Source: Podospora comata | Lineage: Eukaryota > Ascomycota > Sordariomycetes > Sordariales > Podosporaceae | DNA length: 64,000 nucleotides | Direction: 5' to 3' | Assembly: GCA_017354895.1 (NCBI GenBank) | Contig: CP071494.1 | Location: forward strand, 558,001 to 622,000 | Program-made: the position numbers and the translations under genes | Shown here: positions 36,656 to 47,417 of the stretch, one piece after another | Position numbering within the stretch: position 1 is the first letter of the stretch | Layout of the letters: every line of letters begins with the position of its first letter | The notes under the pieces: model-generated | The model's database searches: none | Seen by the model: the letters and a program-made list of their open reading frames with translations, nothing else | What the model was told of the DNA's origin: nothing

Positions 36656-37597
36656 TAGTGTCTACGTCGATGGTTCTGTTTTTCGACGAGTTTGGGGTTG
36701 TTATCAATTTTATGTATTCTCACTTGCCTCTTATCTTTTCAAGAGGCGAGCAACAAAAGAAAAATCATGGATTTCAGGCTGGTTTTGGTTTGGCATGCAA
36801 GGCGGGCCGTGAATTGAGGAAAGGGGGTCCTAAGCGAACGAAAAACCAGAAAGTAGAGTTAAGTAGATAAATGTTTGATGGGGGGAGGGCGCATATAGGG
36901 GACAGTGCCATGAAATTGTAGTTTGATAGTGTTGTTAATGAAAAGCAGTCACCTAATGCATATGTTGTTCGAGCCCTGAAGGGAGATGGCATTGGGGCTG
37001 GAGGCCACATAGCTACTACATAGGAACAGTTCGCCGAAGAGATCACCTTGTGTGGCAGTTTCACCAAGTCTCACCAAAGAAGCGAAGCTCTCATGTTGTG
37101 GACAGAATAATGGGTACTGCAAGTTAGTCATACGCATAATCACTATCAAACTATCAACTTACACCTTTTTCAAAAGTAGATAGGCCTCTTAGTATTCTTT
37201 TTATGCCTATTAGCTATTTTTTAAGGTATATCAATTATTTTTTGAGGCCTATCAACTATCTTTTGAGGCCTATTAACGATCTTTCGACGCATAGTTGAAG
37301 ACTTATGCAGCGCTGGTAATTTTGTCCACAGTGTGGCTCTGAAGCATTAATCAGAACCATTGAATGCAACCCTAACCCCTAACCATTCATCTGCACCATG
37401 GGTACGTCACCGCCAAGACTTTTGACCACAAGGGTTCACGTCGCTTTGAGGACCCCCTCTTCAGGGAGCTCCAGCTTAAACGTCCTGTTGCTTCCAACAG
37501 AAACGGCACAGCTCTGGACCCCCCCCATTCCTTCTCTGTCTCTGTACACATCTACTACCTCACATCAGTCCCGCATTCATCACCGCATATTCTCAAA
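36656..37597. other. Intergenic region after spt6, with a minisatellite
   Basis: No gene is supported. The distal part holds a degenerate 21-bp tandem repeat (separate entry). The last 200 bp before the dienelactone-hydrolase start are CT-rich. Confidence 0.45.
37180..37290 (+). repeat. 21-bp minisatellite, locus A
   Basis: About five tandem units of 21-22 bp with the core CTATCAACTATCTTTTGA preceded by GGC. The last two units are nearly identical and the others are AT-drifted. The same unit recurs at 41650-41712 and 53190-53380. Confidence 0.75.
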
Positions 37598-38714
37598 ATG
37601 CCTATCCCAGAACCTGATCTAGCTACCCGAGCTCCCGAGAGCGACGCTGCCGAAGACCAGCAAGATTCTCCAGCTCTTTCTGCCATTGCCGCTCCAACTC
37701 CTCCTCCGGAGCAACCACAACTATGCGACAACTGCGTATCTGACAGACCAACTCCAGCTGGCAGTGGAGCGCCACAAGGAGAGCTCACTACTCTCGGCGG
37801 GATAGATGTACAGCGTCCTTAGACCCTCACCCCTACCAACCGGAACTAACTCTGCCCTCCTGCCAGGTCTACATAACCAAACCCCCATCCTACCCCTCCA
37901 CCCCAGCCCGGCTACTCCTCCTCTTAACAGGCGGCACCGGTCTCAAGTCAACCAACAACCAGCTCCAGGCCGACCTCTTCTCCATCGAGGGCAACTACGT
38001 CGTCGTCATGCCAGATCTCTTCTCTGGCGACCCGGCGCCAAATTCCCAAGTCAAGGAAGACGACCCCGACATCCAAGCCGGTGATGGGGGAGGCTTCTTA
38101 GGGATGTTTAAACTCAAGGCTGTGGAGACGGCCAAGAGCTTCATGATTGACATGTGGCTTGCGCGACACACCGAAGACAAGATCCTACCCATCATCCACA
38201 AGGTTCTGGACGCGGCAAAGGAGGAGTTTGCGGATGCGGTTGGGAATGGTGGGGGGGTGTATGCGGTGGGGTATTGCATAGGGGGACGGTATGTCCTGTT
38301 GCTGGGGCAACAGAGGGAGAAAAGGGGGGAGGATGTGGAGCAGGGGGATGTCAAGGAGGGACCGTGGATCAAGGCGGGTGCGGTGGCGCATGCGACGATG
38401 GTGTCGAGGCAGGATTTTGTGGGGTTGAAGGCGCCGGTTAGCTTGGTCAATGTGGAGAGCGATCCTATGTTTCCTGATGAGGTGAGGGTTGCTGGGGAGG
38501 ATGAGATGAGGAAGGGGGGGGTGGAGCATGAGGTGAAGGTTTATCCTGGGGTTCCGCATGGTGAGATTTCTGTCAATCAGGAGGGTGGTGAAAGAGAGAG
38601 TTGGCTAACGTGATGATAGGTTTTGCTGTTGTGGGGGAGTATGAGGATGGGAATATCAAGGAAGCGCAGAAGACGGCGTATGGACAGATGTTGAAGTGGT
38701 TACAGGATCATTGA
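37598..38714 (+). CDS. Dienelactone hydrolase family protein
   Basis: Three exons, 37598-37807, 37867-38560 and 38620-38714, coding 332 aa. The catalytic triad of the alpha/beta-hydrolase DLH family is visible: nucleophile C207 in GYCIGG, D269 in VESDPMFP and H301 in YPGVPHGF. The last is split by the second intron, which supports the splice. The N-terminal 45 residues are Pro/Ala/Glu-rich and probably disordered, ahead of the Cys-containing QLCDNCVSDRP. A motif of this kind is common in fungal DLH proteins. The bacterial prototype opens dienelactones in chloroaromatic breakdown; fungal members are mostly uncharacterised, so the substrate is unknown. Cytosolic, as no signal peptide is seen. 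Confidence 0.9.
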
Positions 38715-39929
38715 TGGGGGAAGGGTGTGGACTGCTGGTTAGGATCGGTCGTCGTGGACACTTTTTTCTCTCGTTTTCGAAATACCTATGGAATGGGCAG
38801 AGCAATGGCATCATGCAGGCAGGTTCAGTGTTTGGGTGGCTTGTTGCTCTTGTTGTTAGTGTTATTCGTCCTAAATTGACGGCTCAAACAGAACCAAAGT
38901 GTCACTACTTTTCTTCACAAAATGACATGTGAAAGAATATAACTGCTGTTGTGGACGTGGACCGGCGTAGAATGATTGCCTTAGGCGAACCTCAAGTAAT
39001 AGAACGGGCGCGGAAGAACCCCCAAGCACAGCCATGCACGTCCCGAGTTTTTAGGACCAGTCGCCATCCGCGATGTACTTTGATTTTCCCCCCAAACAGG
39101 TTGCGATGAACAGTATAACATGAAAAGCACATCAAAAGCCGCTTCGAGCCAAGCCTATGGAGGATCATGGCGTCCCTCACCCAGGCAGGCTATGGACTCG
39201 AAACCGTTGAGGAAGAGAATTGTCATAGTGGTCAACGTCATCTGTAAAGGCACCACGGGGAGCCAAAAGAGGTAATCGGCCACGGGGCGGGAGCAGACAT
39301 TGTAGGCGCCGCCCGGCTCATGGTCACCTTTCTAGCGGTGGGTGTTGTCAGGTGAGACACAAGGCAAACTGCGGGGCAGAGAAGCGATTCTTCAGTCTGC
39401 CCGGGCAAGGAGTTCGGGCACTGCTCGTTGTCATGATATAGGACTATCAGATCGGCTTTCTAAACAATTGCCGGCTCTGCAGAAGTAGGGTCTATAGCTC
39501 GGAACCCCATGGTGATATGATCGAGGCTCTAACAGCAGTTCGCTAGATAAACCAAACTCTAAGTTGTAGGATCTCCACACAAGCAACTGACACCTTCCTG
39601 GGAGATTTCTCGCGTTCTTAATGTTGCGGAAGTAACAGGGCAGACAATGCGGCTTCGGCTGCTTGGTCTGGCTTGGGGCGGGGGTGGAAAAGGGGGGGGG
39701 GGACGGGAGCTGGAGAGAGGTTGAACAGCCTGGCGCGTAAGCCATATGCCCAGCATACACGTTGAAACAGCCCACCATTATAAGCTCTCTAGACGCTGGT
39801 TTGTTTCTTGATCTTCCTTTCTCAAGTACTTCCTTTTTCAAGTACTTCCTTTCCCCCCCTCTCTCTTCCAATTTTGACACATCATCACACTCGTTTCCTG
39901 CCCAACTTTTGCACCTAACACCTTCCCAA
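38715..39929. other. Intergenic region
   Basis: 1.2 kb without a supportable gene. It ends in a CT-rich leader with a direct repeat of about 17 bp (CTCAAGTACTTCCTTT-like, about 39820-39851) just before the next gene. Confidence 0.45.
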
Positions 39930-41042
39930 ATGGACGTTATCCAGTACCTAGCCGGCTTTAGAACTCGGAGGTATCGAAGGCAGCAGCCTCATTCCGACGC
40001 TCACAGAGCAGATTCCATGCGCCATAGACTTCCGACCAACAATCGCACAGAACCGGCGATACAGCTTGTGGCGGCTAACAATGAAGAAACCAATCATACA
40101 ATTGAAGAAGCACGCGATGTAGATTTGCCCGATACACCTAACGCTGGCGTACCTGAGGCGAACAGCAGCACATCTCTGGAGATGAAACTGAACGACCTCA
40201 TCGAACTCGTTACCTCGCTCACCGCCTCAATCGTGACCAGGCCCGAAAACATAGGCTTTGCCCAGTCACCAACTGGTTTGGTTATCAACACCTCGACGAC
40301 GGAGCGAGCCATTAATGAGCATCAGCCAACCGATGGTCTCGTTGAAGCAACCGCGGCACCTCAACAAGTCAACAACCCAAACACCCCCGGTCAAATCCCG
40401 CCCGTGGCTGGCCAAGGCCCGAGTCTTGAGGAACAGATGGACAGTCTTGCGGTCATTGTTACCCTCTTGGTCCTCATGTTAGCCGAGAGAGCCCAAGCCC
40501 CCGTCCCGCCCGAGGCACCCGCCGCCGGTCCTGTTGAAGCCTCAGCACAGGAGAAAACCATGCCTCCATGCAGTCAAGACCGCACCGAAACAGCCCAGAC
40601 ATCACCGCAAACCGATAAAACTAGCACTGACAGTGCCAGCACGAGCACCAAAAGCACGCAGCTGCCGTCCACGCTCAACGAGCCCCGAAGAGCATCAACT
40701 GAACCCCCTCTCCAAGCGACAAAAATCAAACTCCCAATGTCAGATCAGCACCAACAGAGCAAGAAGAAGCACAACACTGCACCGGTTTTTATTTTGCTCG
40801 GCCTCACAGATTTACTGGTCTATTTCTCGTCGGTCAGGGTCCTTGTGGAATTCCTGGTCTTTCCCGTGATCCTGTTTGCGCTTTACCTCTGCTTTGGCAA
40901 GTCCGCCTGCTTTTGCTCGTGGACCTGGAGACCGCGCATTCGAAAAGAACAGGTCAAGGCGGCTTGGGCTCAGTTTACCGGTGGCGGGGTTGGCGTGGGC
41001 CTGGAGACTGGCAATGAGGAAAGAAAAGCTCGAGGCGGTTAG
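39930..41042 (+). CDS. Hypothetical protein with C-terminal membrane segment and an internal repeat
   Basis: Not recognised. Single exon of 370 aa from the ATG at 39930 (MDVIQYLAGFRTRRYRRQQP); the frame is open further upstream but without a good start. Residues 82-101 (SLEMKLNDLIELVTSLTASI) and 165-184 (SLEEQMDSLAVIVTLLVLML) share the pattern S-L-E-x-x-hydrophobic-N/D-x-L-x-x-hydrophobic-V-T-x-L, an internal duplication that argues for real coding. A Thr/Ser/Gln/Pro-rich, probably disordered stretch follows (200-280). A hydrophobic region at about 284-322 (PVFILLGLTDLLVYF, LVEFLVFPVILFALYL) could form one or two membrane helices, followed by a basic Trp-rich tail. No known family; it may be lineage-specific. 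Confidence 0.5.
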   Translation: MDVIQYLAGFRTRRYRRQQPHSDAHRADSMRHRLPTNNRTEPAIQLVAANNEETNHTIEEARDVDLPDTPNAGVPEANSSTSLEMKLNDLIELVTSLTASIVTRPENIGFAQSPTGLVINTSTTERAINEHQPTDGLVEATAAPQQVNNPNTPGQIPPVAGQGPSLEEQMDSLAVIVTLLVLMLAERAQAPVPPEAPAAGPVEASAQEKTMPPCSQDRTETAQTSPQTDKTSTDSASTSTKSTQLPSTLNEPRRASTEPPLQATKIKLPMSDQHQQSKKKHNTAPVFILLGLTDLLVYFSSVRVLVEFLVFPVILFALYLCFGKSACFCSWTWRPRIRKEQVKAAWAQFTGGGVGVGLETGNEERKARGG

Positions 41043-41999
41043 TTTGGTCTCAGTTGAACGGCACTTGAGAGCGACTCTAGAACAGACGATAGCCCCATCG
41101 GGTATGGAGGTTTCATCCTGAGTTTGTTTCAGCATTGCGGGCTAAGAGAAAGTCTGGATTTCCTTTTCACTGTTGGATGGGGGATAGATTGGCATGTTAA
41201 TGATGTTTTATGACAGCTTGGTGTGGATATATATGATCATCGGGATGGGATTCCCTCATTTGTTTCCTTTTTCATCAAAACGGTCAAAACTGTAAGTTGG
41301 ACCCAACTCGATTCCTGTTTCTCACACTTTTCTGGGGAGCAATCCTCATTCTTATATCTTTTTCTCAGACAGAAAAGGTGGCTGCATTGGTTACAGAGCC
41401 TAGCCAAGTCTGGGATGACGTGTATATACTTTCCTTCCATCCTATCTATGGAGCTTGGGCGGTTGGCGGGGGGAGGGTACGTTTTTGTATCATATCAACC
41501 AGACGGCAGCGGCCACGAAGCGCGAAGACGAAAAACGTTTCCGGGTTCGTGGACGATAGATGATGGGAAGATGTGATATGGTCTAAATGAAACTAGGGGA
41601 GCTGGGACAAGATAAGAATAGGATGGAAGACAATAATGATGTTTGCGCCGACTTTGACTATCTTTCAAGACCTCTTAACTATCTTTTAAGGCTTATTAAA
41701 TGGTTTCTAACGTTTAATAGTCAGTATTCGTAATATAGTTAAACTCTATGTAAATGGGGGCGAGGGCTTGGTTAGATAAACAGGGGGCTCCGTAATGGTT
41801 CTCTCTTCACTTACCCCAAACCAAACCACAAAGGGACCAGTTCCTTGACCCTTCTGGTATTTTGCACCCAATAACAGCGAAATTCCAAATTACTCGCAGA
41901 ACTCAAGCTCCGCGACATCCCGGTATGTGTAGCAGCTTTAGAATTGTCTTCTTCCAAAACCCACTGATACCAAGAACCTTCAGTCTCTGCTTTGCCGAA
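41043..41999. other. Intergenic region with minisatellite remnant
   Basis: Short open frames only. It contains the locus B minisatellite and, at 41770-41810, a GGGGGCTCCGTAATGGTTCTCT-like stretch resembling 43340-43360. The kinase-like pseudogene frame is open from 41862, but the first convincing start is 42000. Confidence 0.4.
41650..41712 (+). repeat. 21-bp minisatellite, locus B
   Basis: About three degenerate units (TTTGACTATCTTTCAA, CTCTTAACTATCTTTTAA, CTTATTAAATGG) of the repeat found at locus A, 290 bp upstream of the kinase-like pseudogene. Confidence 0.6.
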
Positions 42000-42729
42000 A
42001 TGGCCCCTCCGCATGTGCCCGACGATACCTATCATGAGGGAGCGGTGCTTGAGATTCAACGACATCTACCACCGGAACCATTTGGCATTGTGGGACGCAT
42101 TCGCTATAAACTCCTGGAGAAGAAAAGCGAGTGGAATGCGTTCTGGTCGAGAGCCACCTACTGGTGTCAAAAAAGCCGAGTCGAGCCTGCTTTGGCTCAT
42201 CCCCCCATCACGACAACCGAAGTCAAGAATCCTGAAAGTCACAAGTTCATTATCACTCGGACCATTAAGTTCAATGAGCATACGGAAGGTCAAACGGTCT
42301 TCGAGGGAGTCATCATATTGGCGAACGGAAAACGCAACGAAGTGATCGCTAAAGTTTACGATGGCGCTTATTACTCTCTGGATGAACGCTTTGGCAACTC
42401 TTGTGACGCCGCCTGCCCGGATGTGATGACGAAAGCGGACCTGCATTATTCCACTGAGTCCTCGCGCATATGAGGAAATCCGCACTGCTGGCTTTGCCGG
42501 GTCCGTTGTTCCCGACTTTTACGGAGCCTGGACAATCTCGCTCGAGTCGGGCGACGGTGTAGTACGCTCTGTCCGCATGATTTTTCTGGAGAAAATACTC
42601 GGCGCTTGCGCGATGGAAAAGATGATCACCCAGGCGACTACGCAGGAGGCACCGCATTCTTCCTTCGACTCAAGTCGGTTCGCTCCGCTGACCCAAGAGT
42701 TTCTTAACTCCCAGCACCACAATAAATAG
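42000..42729 (+). pseudogene. Protein-kinase-like (fungal APH/kinase-fold) gene with a frameshift
   Basis: The first frame reads from the ATG at 42000 (MAPPHVPDDTYHEGAVLEIQ) through ITRTIKFNEHTEGQTVFEGV and VIAKVYDGAYYSLDE, then ADLHYSTESS, and stops at 42471-42473 (TGA). The family continues in the next frame with no gap in meaning: AYEEIRTAGFAGSVVPDFYG, AWTISLESGDGVVRSVRMIF, LEKILGACAMEKM, ending at TAG 42727-42729. No GT donor sits at the junction (about 42465), so an intron cannot repair it; one base gained or two lost would explain it. The pattern (AK-x-YD, then a helix with AYE, then F/YYG-W) is that of fungal protein-kinase-like families found near mobile regions. The catalytic loop is not present: the reading stops shortly after the hinge, so the gene is also truncated. 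Confidence 0.6.
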
Positions 42730-43002
42730 GAACCCTAGGGTGCTTTATTTATTGGAACAACTTGGTCGAACCGCTCACCCGACTTGACATAAAAGTCTCA
42801 GTGTGTGTGTGTGTGTGTGTGTGTTGAGGCGAGCAAATGGAAATTCGAGGGCAAGCAAGCGTTAGTGAGGTTGAGGTATTGGTGCAGTAAACGTATGGTG
42901 AATATGAGGAGCTTGGGGCTGGTGAGTAAGGTATCTCGTCCCATCCCTGAGGCGGAGATCAACATGCCTATCGACCCAATCTTGTAGTAGAGAATCTCGT
43001 TT
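42730..43002. other. Spacer with GT microsatellite
   Basis: It holds a (GT)12 tract at 42801-42824. No gene is supported. Confidence 0.5.
42801..42824 (+). repeat. (GT)12 microsatellite
   Basis: A perfect dinucleotide tract of 24 bp. Confidence 0.95.
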
Positions 43003-43236
43003 CTAGAGGGTATATCGATCCAACGGGCCCTCTACCTTACCACTGGCCATAAATTGATACAGCTCCCCATACCATTCTAAGCCAAGATAGGCTTCCCGAT
43101 TTGCAAGAGAGGGCGTAAGTCCTGTAAGTAGAGATTCCAACGGACCTCCAATCCCATCAATATCCTTAGCTAGCCTATCCCCCATCGAACCAAATAAAGT
43201 CCCTCCTCCAACAGAGCAGAGTTGAAGGCTGTCCTG
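43003..43236 (-). pseudogene. Small coding-like relic, unrecognised
   Basis: On the minus strand a frame opens after a CACATAG acceptor (near 43237) and reads as a plausible C-terminal segment of about 77 residues: QDSLQLCSVGGGTLFGSMGD, then RLAKDIDGIGGPLESLLTGL, then GLEWYGELYQFMASGKVEGP and a stop at 43003-43005. The residue mix and the lack of low complexity look coding, but no start exon is found. The gene to the 5' side on this strand is the unrelated quinone oxidoreductase. Probably the 3' end of a gene otherwise lost. Family not recognised. Confidence 0.35.
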
Positions 43237-43362
43237 CTATGTGGGGTTCAAACTACATGGCCAGGCCTTTTACTATGTTACAGGGAAGGTAAGGAAATCG
43301 GTAGATAGGCAGGGGGGCCGCTAGTAAGACAAATAGGCGGCTCCGTAAAGATTCTCTCATGC

Positions 43363-44455
43363 TTATGAGATTGTGCAAATGACCTTCCCCATGGTCTCAT
43401 TCCCCTCCAACACTTTATGTCCCTTCTGAATCTCCTCCCAAGGCAAAACCCTATCAACAAATACCTTCAGCTCACCCTTTTCAAACTTTGGAAGATACTC
43501 CTGCTCCAACCTGTCCCTCAGCTTCCCCTGATACTCCTCATCCCTACTCCTCAACGTACTCCCCTCCACCCTCACCCTCTTATACAACAGCTTCCCAATA
43601 TTAACCCTATCCGGCGTCTGCATGCCCCCCATCAACCCCAGCATCACAAGCCTCCCATCCCTCGCCACCACATCCAGATTCTTCTCAAAGTAACTCCCCC
43701 CAACAAAATCAACAATAAGATCCACCCCCTTCCCGCCCGTAGCCTCCAAAACCCCCTTCACCCAATCCTCGCTCTTGTAATTAAACCCCTTCGTCGCCCC
43801 CAACGTCCCCTGAATGAACTTGATCTTCTCCTCCGTCCCAGCCGTAGCATATATCTCCTTCGCCCCCGACACTCTCGACAGCTGTATCCCCGAAATCGAC
43901 ACCGAGCTCGCCCCAGCATGCCACAGTATCGTCTTCCCCTCCGCACCCCCCAGCACAAAATCCAACGCTTGAAGCGCGGTAATCCACGTCTCTGGTATCC
44001 CAGCTGCTTGCTCAAACGACAACCAGTTCGGTTTATGCAAGAGCATCCGGGTAGAGACAGAGATGTACTCCGCATACGCCCCACCATAAGCCAAACCGAA
44101 GACCTCGTCTCCCTTTTTGAAGTGCTCGTGTTCCTGGTTTGGCTCGTCTCCACCGAAAGAGACGATCGTGCCGCTGAATTCTACTCCTAGGGTGGACGGT
44201 GCCTGGGGAGGGAGGGGGTAGTTCCCTTCTCTTTGGAGGAGATCCATACGGTTGAGACCAAAGGCCTTGATTCTGACGAGGGCGTGGCCTGCTGGGGGAT
44301 GGGGGATGGGGGTGTAGGGGTTGATGAAGAGGGCTGAGGCGGGGCCTTTGCCGTTTTTGATGTCTGCGGTTGAGGTTAGTGGTTGGTTGAGATGACGGGG
44401 ATGGTGATGGTGATGGTGAGGGGGACTTACCGACTGCTTTCATGAGATCAGGCAT
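43363..44455 (-). CDS. Quinone oxidoreductase-type medium-chain dehydrogenase/reductase
   Basis: Two minus-strand exons, 44455-44431 and 44363-43363, coding 341 aa. The first exon codes only MPDLMKAV and joins through a 67-bp intron to GDIKNGKGPASALFINPYTP. The GroES-like N-terminal half has GLNRMDLLQREGNYPLPP and LGVEFSGTIV. The zinc-ligand residues of alcohol dehydrogenases are absent, as in the QOR/TP53I3 branch. The nucleotide fold has ILWHAGASSVSISGIQLSR and later DLIVDFVGGSYFEKNLDVVA. The C-terminus (FVDRVLPWEEIQKGHKVLEG) is typical of NAD(P)H:quinone oxidoreductases. Known role: NADPH-dependent one- or two-electron reduction of quinones, cytosolic. Donor GTAAGT and acceptor CAG are canonical. 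The true substrate is unknown. Confidence 0.9.
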
Positions 44456-46798
44456 TTTGTCAGAATTTCAGGCTGAGCGTTTCGATGAGTGACTGAATTG
44501 GTGAGTGGCAGGAAAATAAAAACCGATATAAAACACGCTGTTAATAGACACATAAGCGCCGTTGATTAGAACGGAAGACGTTGAAAGCGGCGGCTTATAA
44601 ATGGTGGGGTTTAGACGGATGACGTTATGATATGGCGGGGTATATCCGAGGAAGACATCTGTGATCCGGCCCCATCCAGCAACCACCAACTGGCTGGGTG
44701 CCGACATTGTGCAACAGGCAATCAACGTCGAGGGTACCGGCCGGTCTCCGCACACGACGTCTACCGACGGGCTGTCCGGGCACGACCCGGACTTGGCATA
44801 TTGCATGAAAGGAATGTGGTGCAACAACAAGGGAAAGTCGGACACAACAGCCATGTCCGACTATGAAAGGAACACTTGTTTCGTTGACCATTTTGAGAAA
44901 ACAAAGCAGCTAGCCAATACATTCAGAGGCCAAAGATTGAAAGCACTCAGAAGCCGTCGTCCTTGATAATCAGCGATTCAGCATCATCCATGCCGTCTCG
45001 CAAAGACGGTGTGAGAGCCAGAGTTGAGCAAAACTAAAGTTCAAGATCACCAACACAATATACTATGCTTCGTGTTGTTGTTTGTGTCACGCTCTCTTCG
45101 CTATGGGCACCATATGCAGCATCTTGCATAGTGGGTAATAGATGGCGGAAATTACACACACCTATTGGACCTGCATCTGCCAACATGTCCAAGAGTTTGA
45201 AGCGGTAAGCGTCAATACATCCGGCATCGGACTGCACATTCCAGCGAGTATTTTTTTTTATCTTCTGGACGCGTGTTTGATAGACATGATCAACAGGTGG
45301 TGACAGGTTGACAGGAAAGATGACGTCGTCCCGAACATCCGGATCGGGTCGCCGTGGCATCGCGGGACTCGGCCATCAACGGCGGATCATAGGGCCTGGG
45401 CAAACTTGGAACATGTGAAGGGAGCTCCACAGTCAGTCGACTGATTGGGCCGGGTTCCTTCAGGGGGGCTGGAAGAAAAAGTTCCTGTTGTTGTCAAGGA
45501 GATGGGCATAACGGGGGCGGCCTTTTAATGAAGCTTCAGGCCCCCATAAACAATGGGGCCAATCGGCTGGGAGGGAGTCCAGAACAAACACGGCGTTTTC
45601 CAGAAATAGCCGGCGCATTTCCTAAACGACCGGGTCGAACCGTGATAAAAACGAAGTGATGATTTATCAATGCGAACCACCAATTGACAAATACGCAAAG
45701 AGGCAGCAATACGAGACCACCACAGATGACATGTCGATATTTAGCGCCCGGTTGACCTGATTTGGCCGATGCTGGGTGGGGTGGTGGTGATGCGATGGAA
45801 GCGGTGAAAACCTAAGAAGAACGGCGGTTGATCTGCCGGAACAACCATGCCCTGAATTCAGGCAGGATCTCGACGCGTTAGCCAGAGTGCGTGATCTTGC
45901 CGAGCACCGCTATCGCGCGCTAACATCATCATTGTTGTCACTGATGAGATGGGATGGGATGGATGCAGCATGCAGCAAAGTGCAGGAAGGAGGTGTGGGT
46001 GGTGGTAGCGGCCCACCTGCAAGGTACGAACCAAACAGTCGCCTGTGTGCCACCTCATCTGTTCATTTCCGCCGATAGCAAAGGTGCCATTTCCAGGCAC
46101 GCCCAGAAGCCCCGAAAACACCGGCTTGATATGTATCGCTTCGTTTTGTTCTTGAAAAAGAGCTCCAGCATGTTCCTGGTCGCAAACACGTTCATGGAAT
46201 ATGGCCATGAGACGCGCTGCGAAGAGGCGCGGTGACGACGACTTGCATCGACGGCAAGCTGAAGAGAAACCTCTCATTAAACGGCTGAGAGAGGCCCAGG
46301 CGCAACAGGAAATTGGGCTGTTGCTGGCACCTGCCACGATGTGCCATCCATTTCCGAAGAGGCAATTGACAGCCTCCCGTTGGCCGCCACCGCCTGGCCA
46401 AGGGTCCACACTCCCCTTTTCCACCCTACCCCTGACAAACCCCCTGCTCGGCTGCTTGATTTGATCCATTTTCGGAGACACGCTTATCACAGCGAGAGGA
46501 TCCTGGATCCGCTGGTTCGCCTGGCTCTCCTGGCAACCCCAAGGAAAAATCGGCTCTCTCTGGGGGGGCAGGCTGGGTTTCCCCGTCCATTTGGCGAGTA
46601 TCGCTATATAACTCGTGTCCGCTCTCCAAAATGATCTCGTTTCCCTTTTCTCTCTTCACCCACTCGCTCTCTATCAGCCCTGACTTTTAAGTCAAGTACA
46701 TTCGTTCTTCAACGACAGCGCCTTCACCACCAACTCACCATCCTCTCCAACGTACATACTTTCGAGTATATAATTTAATACCCGACAAATCAGTCAAA
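44456..46798. other. Divergent intergenic region upstream of the GPI protein
   Basis: 2.3 kb. Several open frames up to 210 aa occur on both strands, but none has a recognisable motif or plausible intron structure. The segment 46600-46798 looks like a promoter with a TATA-like box and CT-rich leader. Confidence 0.45.
46605..46611 (+). promoter_or_regulatory. TATA-like element upstream of the GPI-anchored protein gene
   Basis: TATATAA about 190 bp before the ATG, followed by CT-rich sequence, a layout seen in highly expressed fungal genes. A second TATATAA at 46767-46773 is too close to the ATG to act as a TATA box. Confidence 0.35.
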
Positions 46799-47417
46799 AT
46801 GAAGTTCTCCACTGCCGTCCTTGCCCTCGCCGCCGGCGCCAACGCCTTCAAGAACGTCACCTACACCACCGAGGTCGTCACTGCCATCACCACCTACTGC
46901 CCCGAGCCCACCACTGTCGAGTATGGCGGCACCACCTACACCATCACTGAGGTACGATCTTCCAAAGAGAGACGACCTGGAAAGAACCACAGGAGCTTTG
47001 TTTCGGAACTGGGACGCTTTCTGGGGAACAACCGAGCTCGATCTCGATCCACCTGTTCTAGAACATCACCGCTAACTCAACCTCACAGGCCACCACTCTG
47101 ACCATCACCGACTGCCCTTGCACTGTCAAGAAGCCTGTCACTACCATCTCGTCAGTGATCTGCCACGACTGGTGCGTCCCTAACATCGAATTGGGATTCG
47201 CCATTCCTGTTGAACGTCCAATGCTAACATTTTCTCCAGCGCCCCTGTTTACCACAACAGCACCGTTGCCCCTGGCCCCACCACCACCCCCGTTGGCACC
47301 ATCGGCCAGCCCGCCCCCACCCAGCCTCCTCTCGCCACTGCTGGTGCCGGCAAGGCTGCTGCCCTCTCCGGCGGTGCCCTCGCTGGTGTCCTCGGCTTCG
47401 TTGCCCTTGCCCTCTAA
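46799..47417 (+). CDS. Small GPI-anchored cell-wall protein (CCG-6-like)
   Basis: Three exons, 46799-46951, 47089-47171 and 47240-47417, coding 137 aa. Introns of 137 and 68 bp are GTACGA/CAG and GTGCGT/CAG, with CTAAC branch points. A signal peptide (MKFSTAVLALAAGANA) is followed by a Thr/Val-rich core, FKNVTYTTEVVTAITTYCPE and TLTITDCPCTVKKPVTTISS, with paired cysteines (CPEP, CPC, ICHDC). Next comes a Pro/Thr linker with N-glycosylation site NST. The end is Gly/Ala plus a hydrophobic tail (GAGKAAALSGGALAGVLGF then VALAL), a GPI-attachment signal. The core motif resembles the small, abundant clock-controlled wall proteins of Neurospora (ccg-6 type); that link is from memory of the family and not tested. 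Probably a structural wall mannoprotein. Confidence 0.88.

Noticed and set aside
37398-37622. Short open frame just upstream of the dienelactone hydrolase
   Set aside because: Different frame, Ser/Thr/Pro-rich promoter-like DNA; the hydrolase start at 37598 explains the region better.
45858-46490. 210-aa minus-strand open frame in the promoter region of the GPI protein
   Set aside because: No motif, no good start context, and it covers GC-rich promoter DNA.
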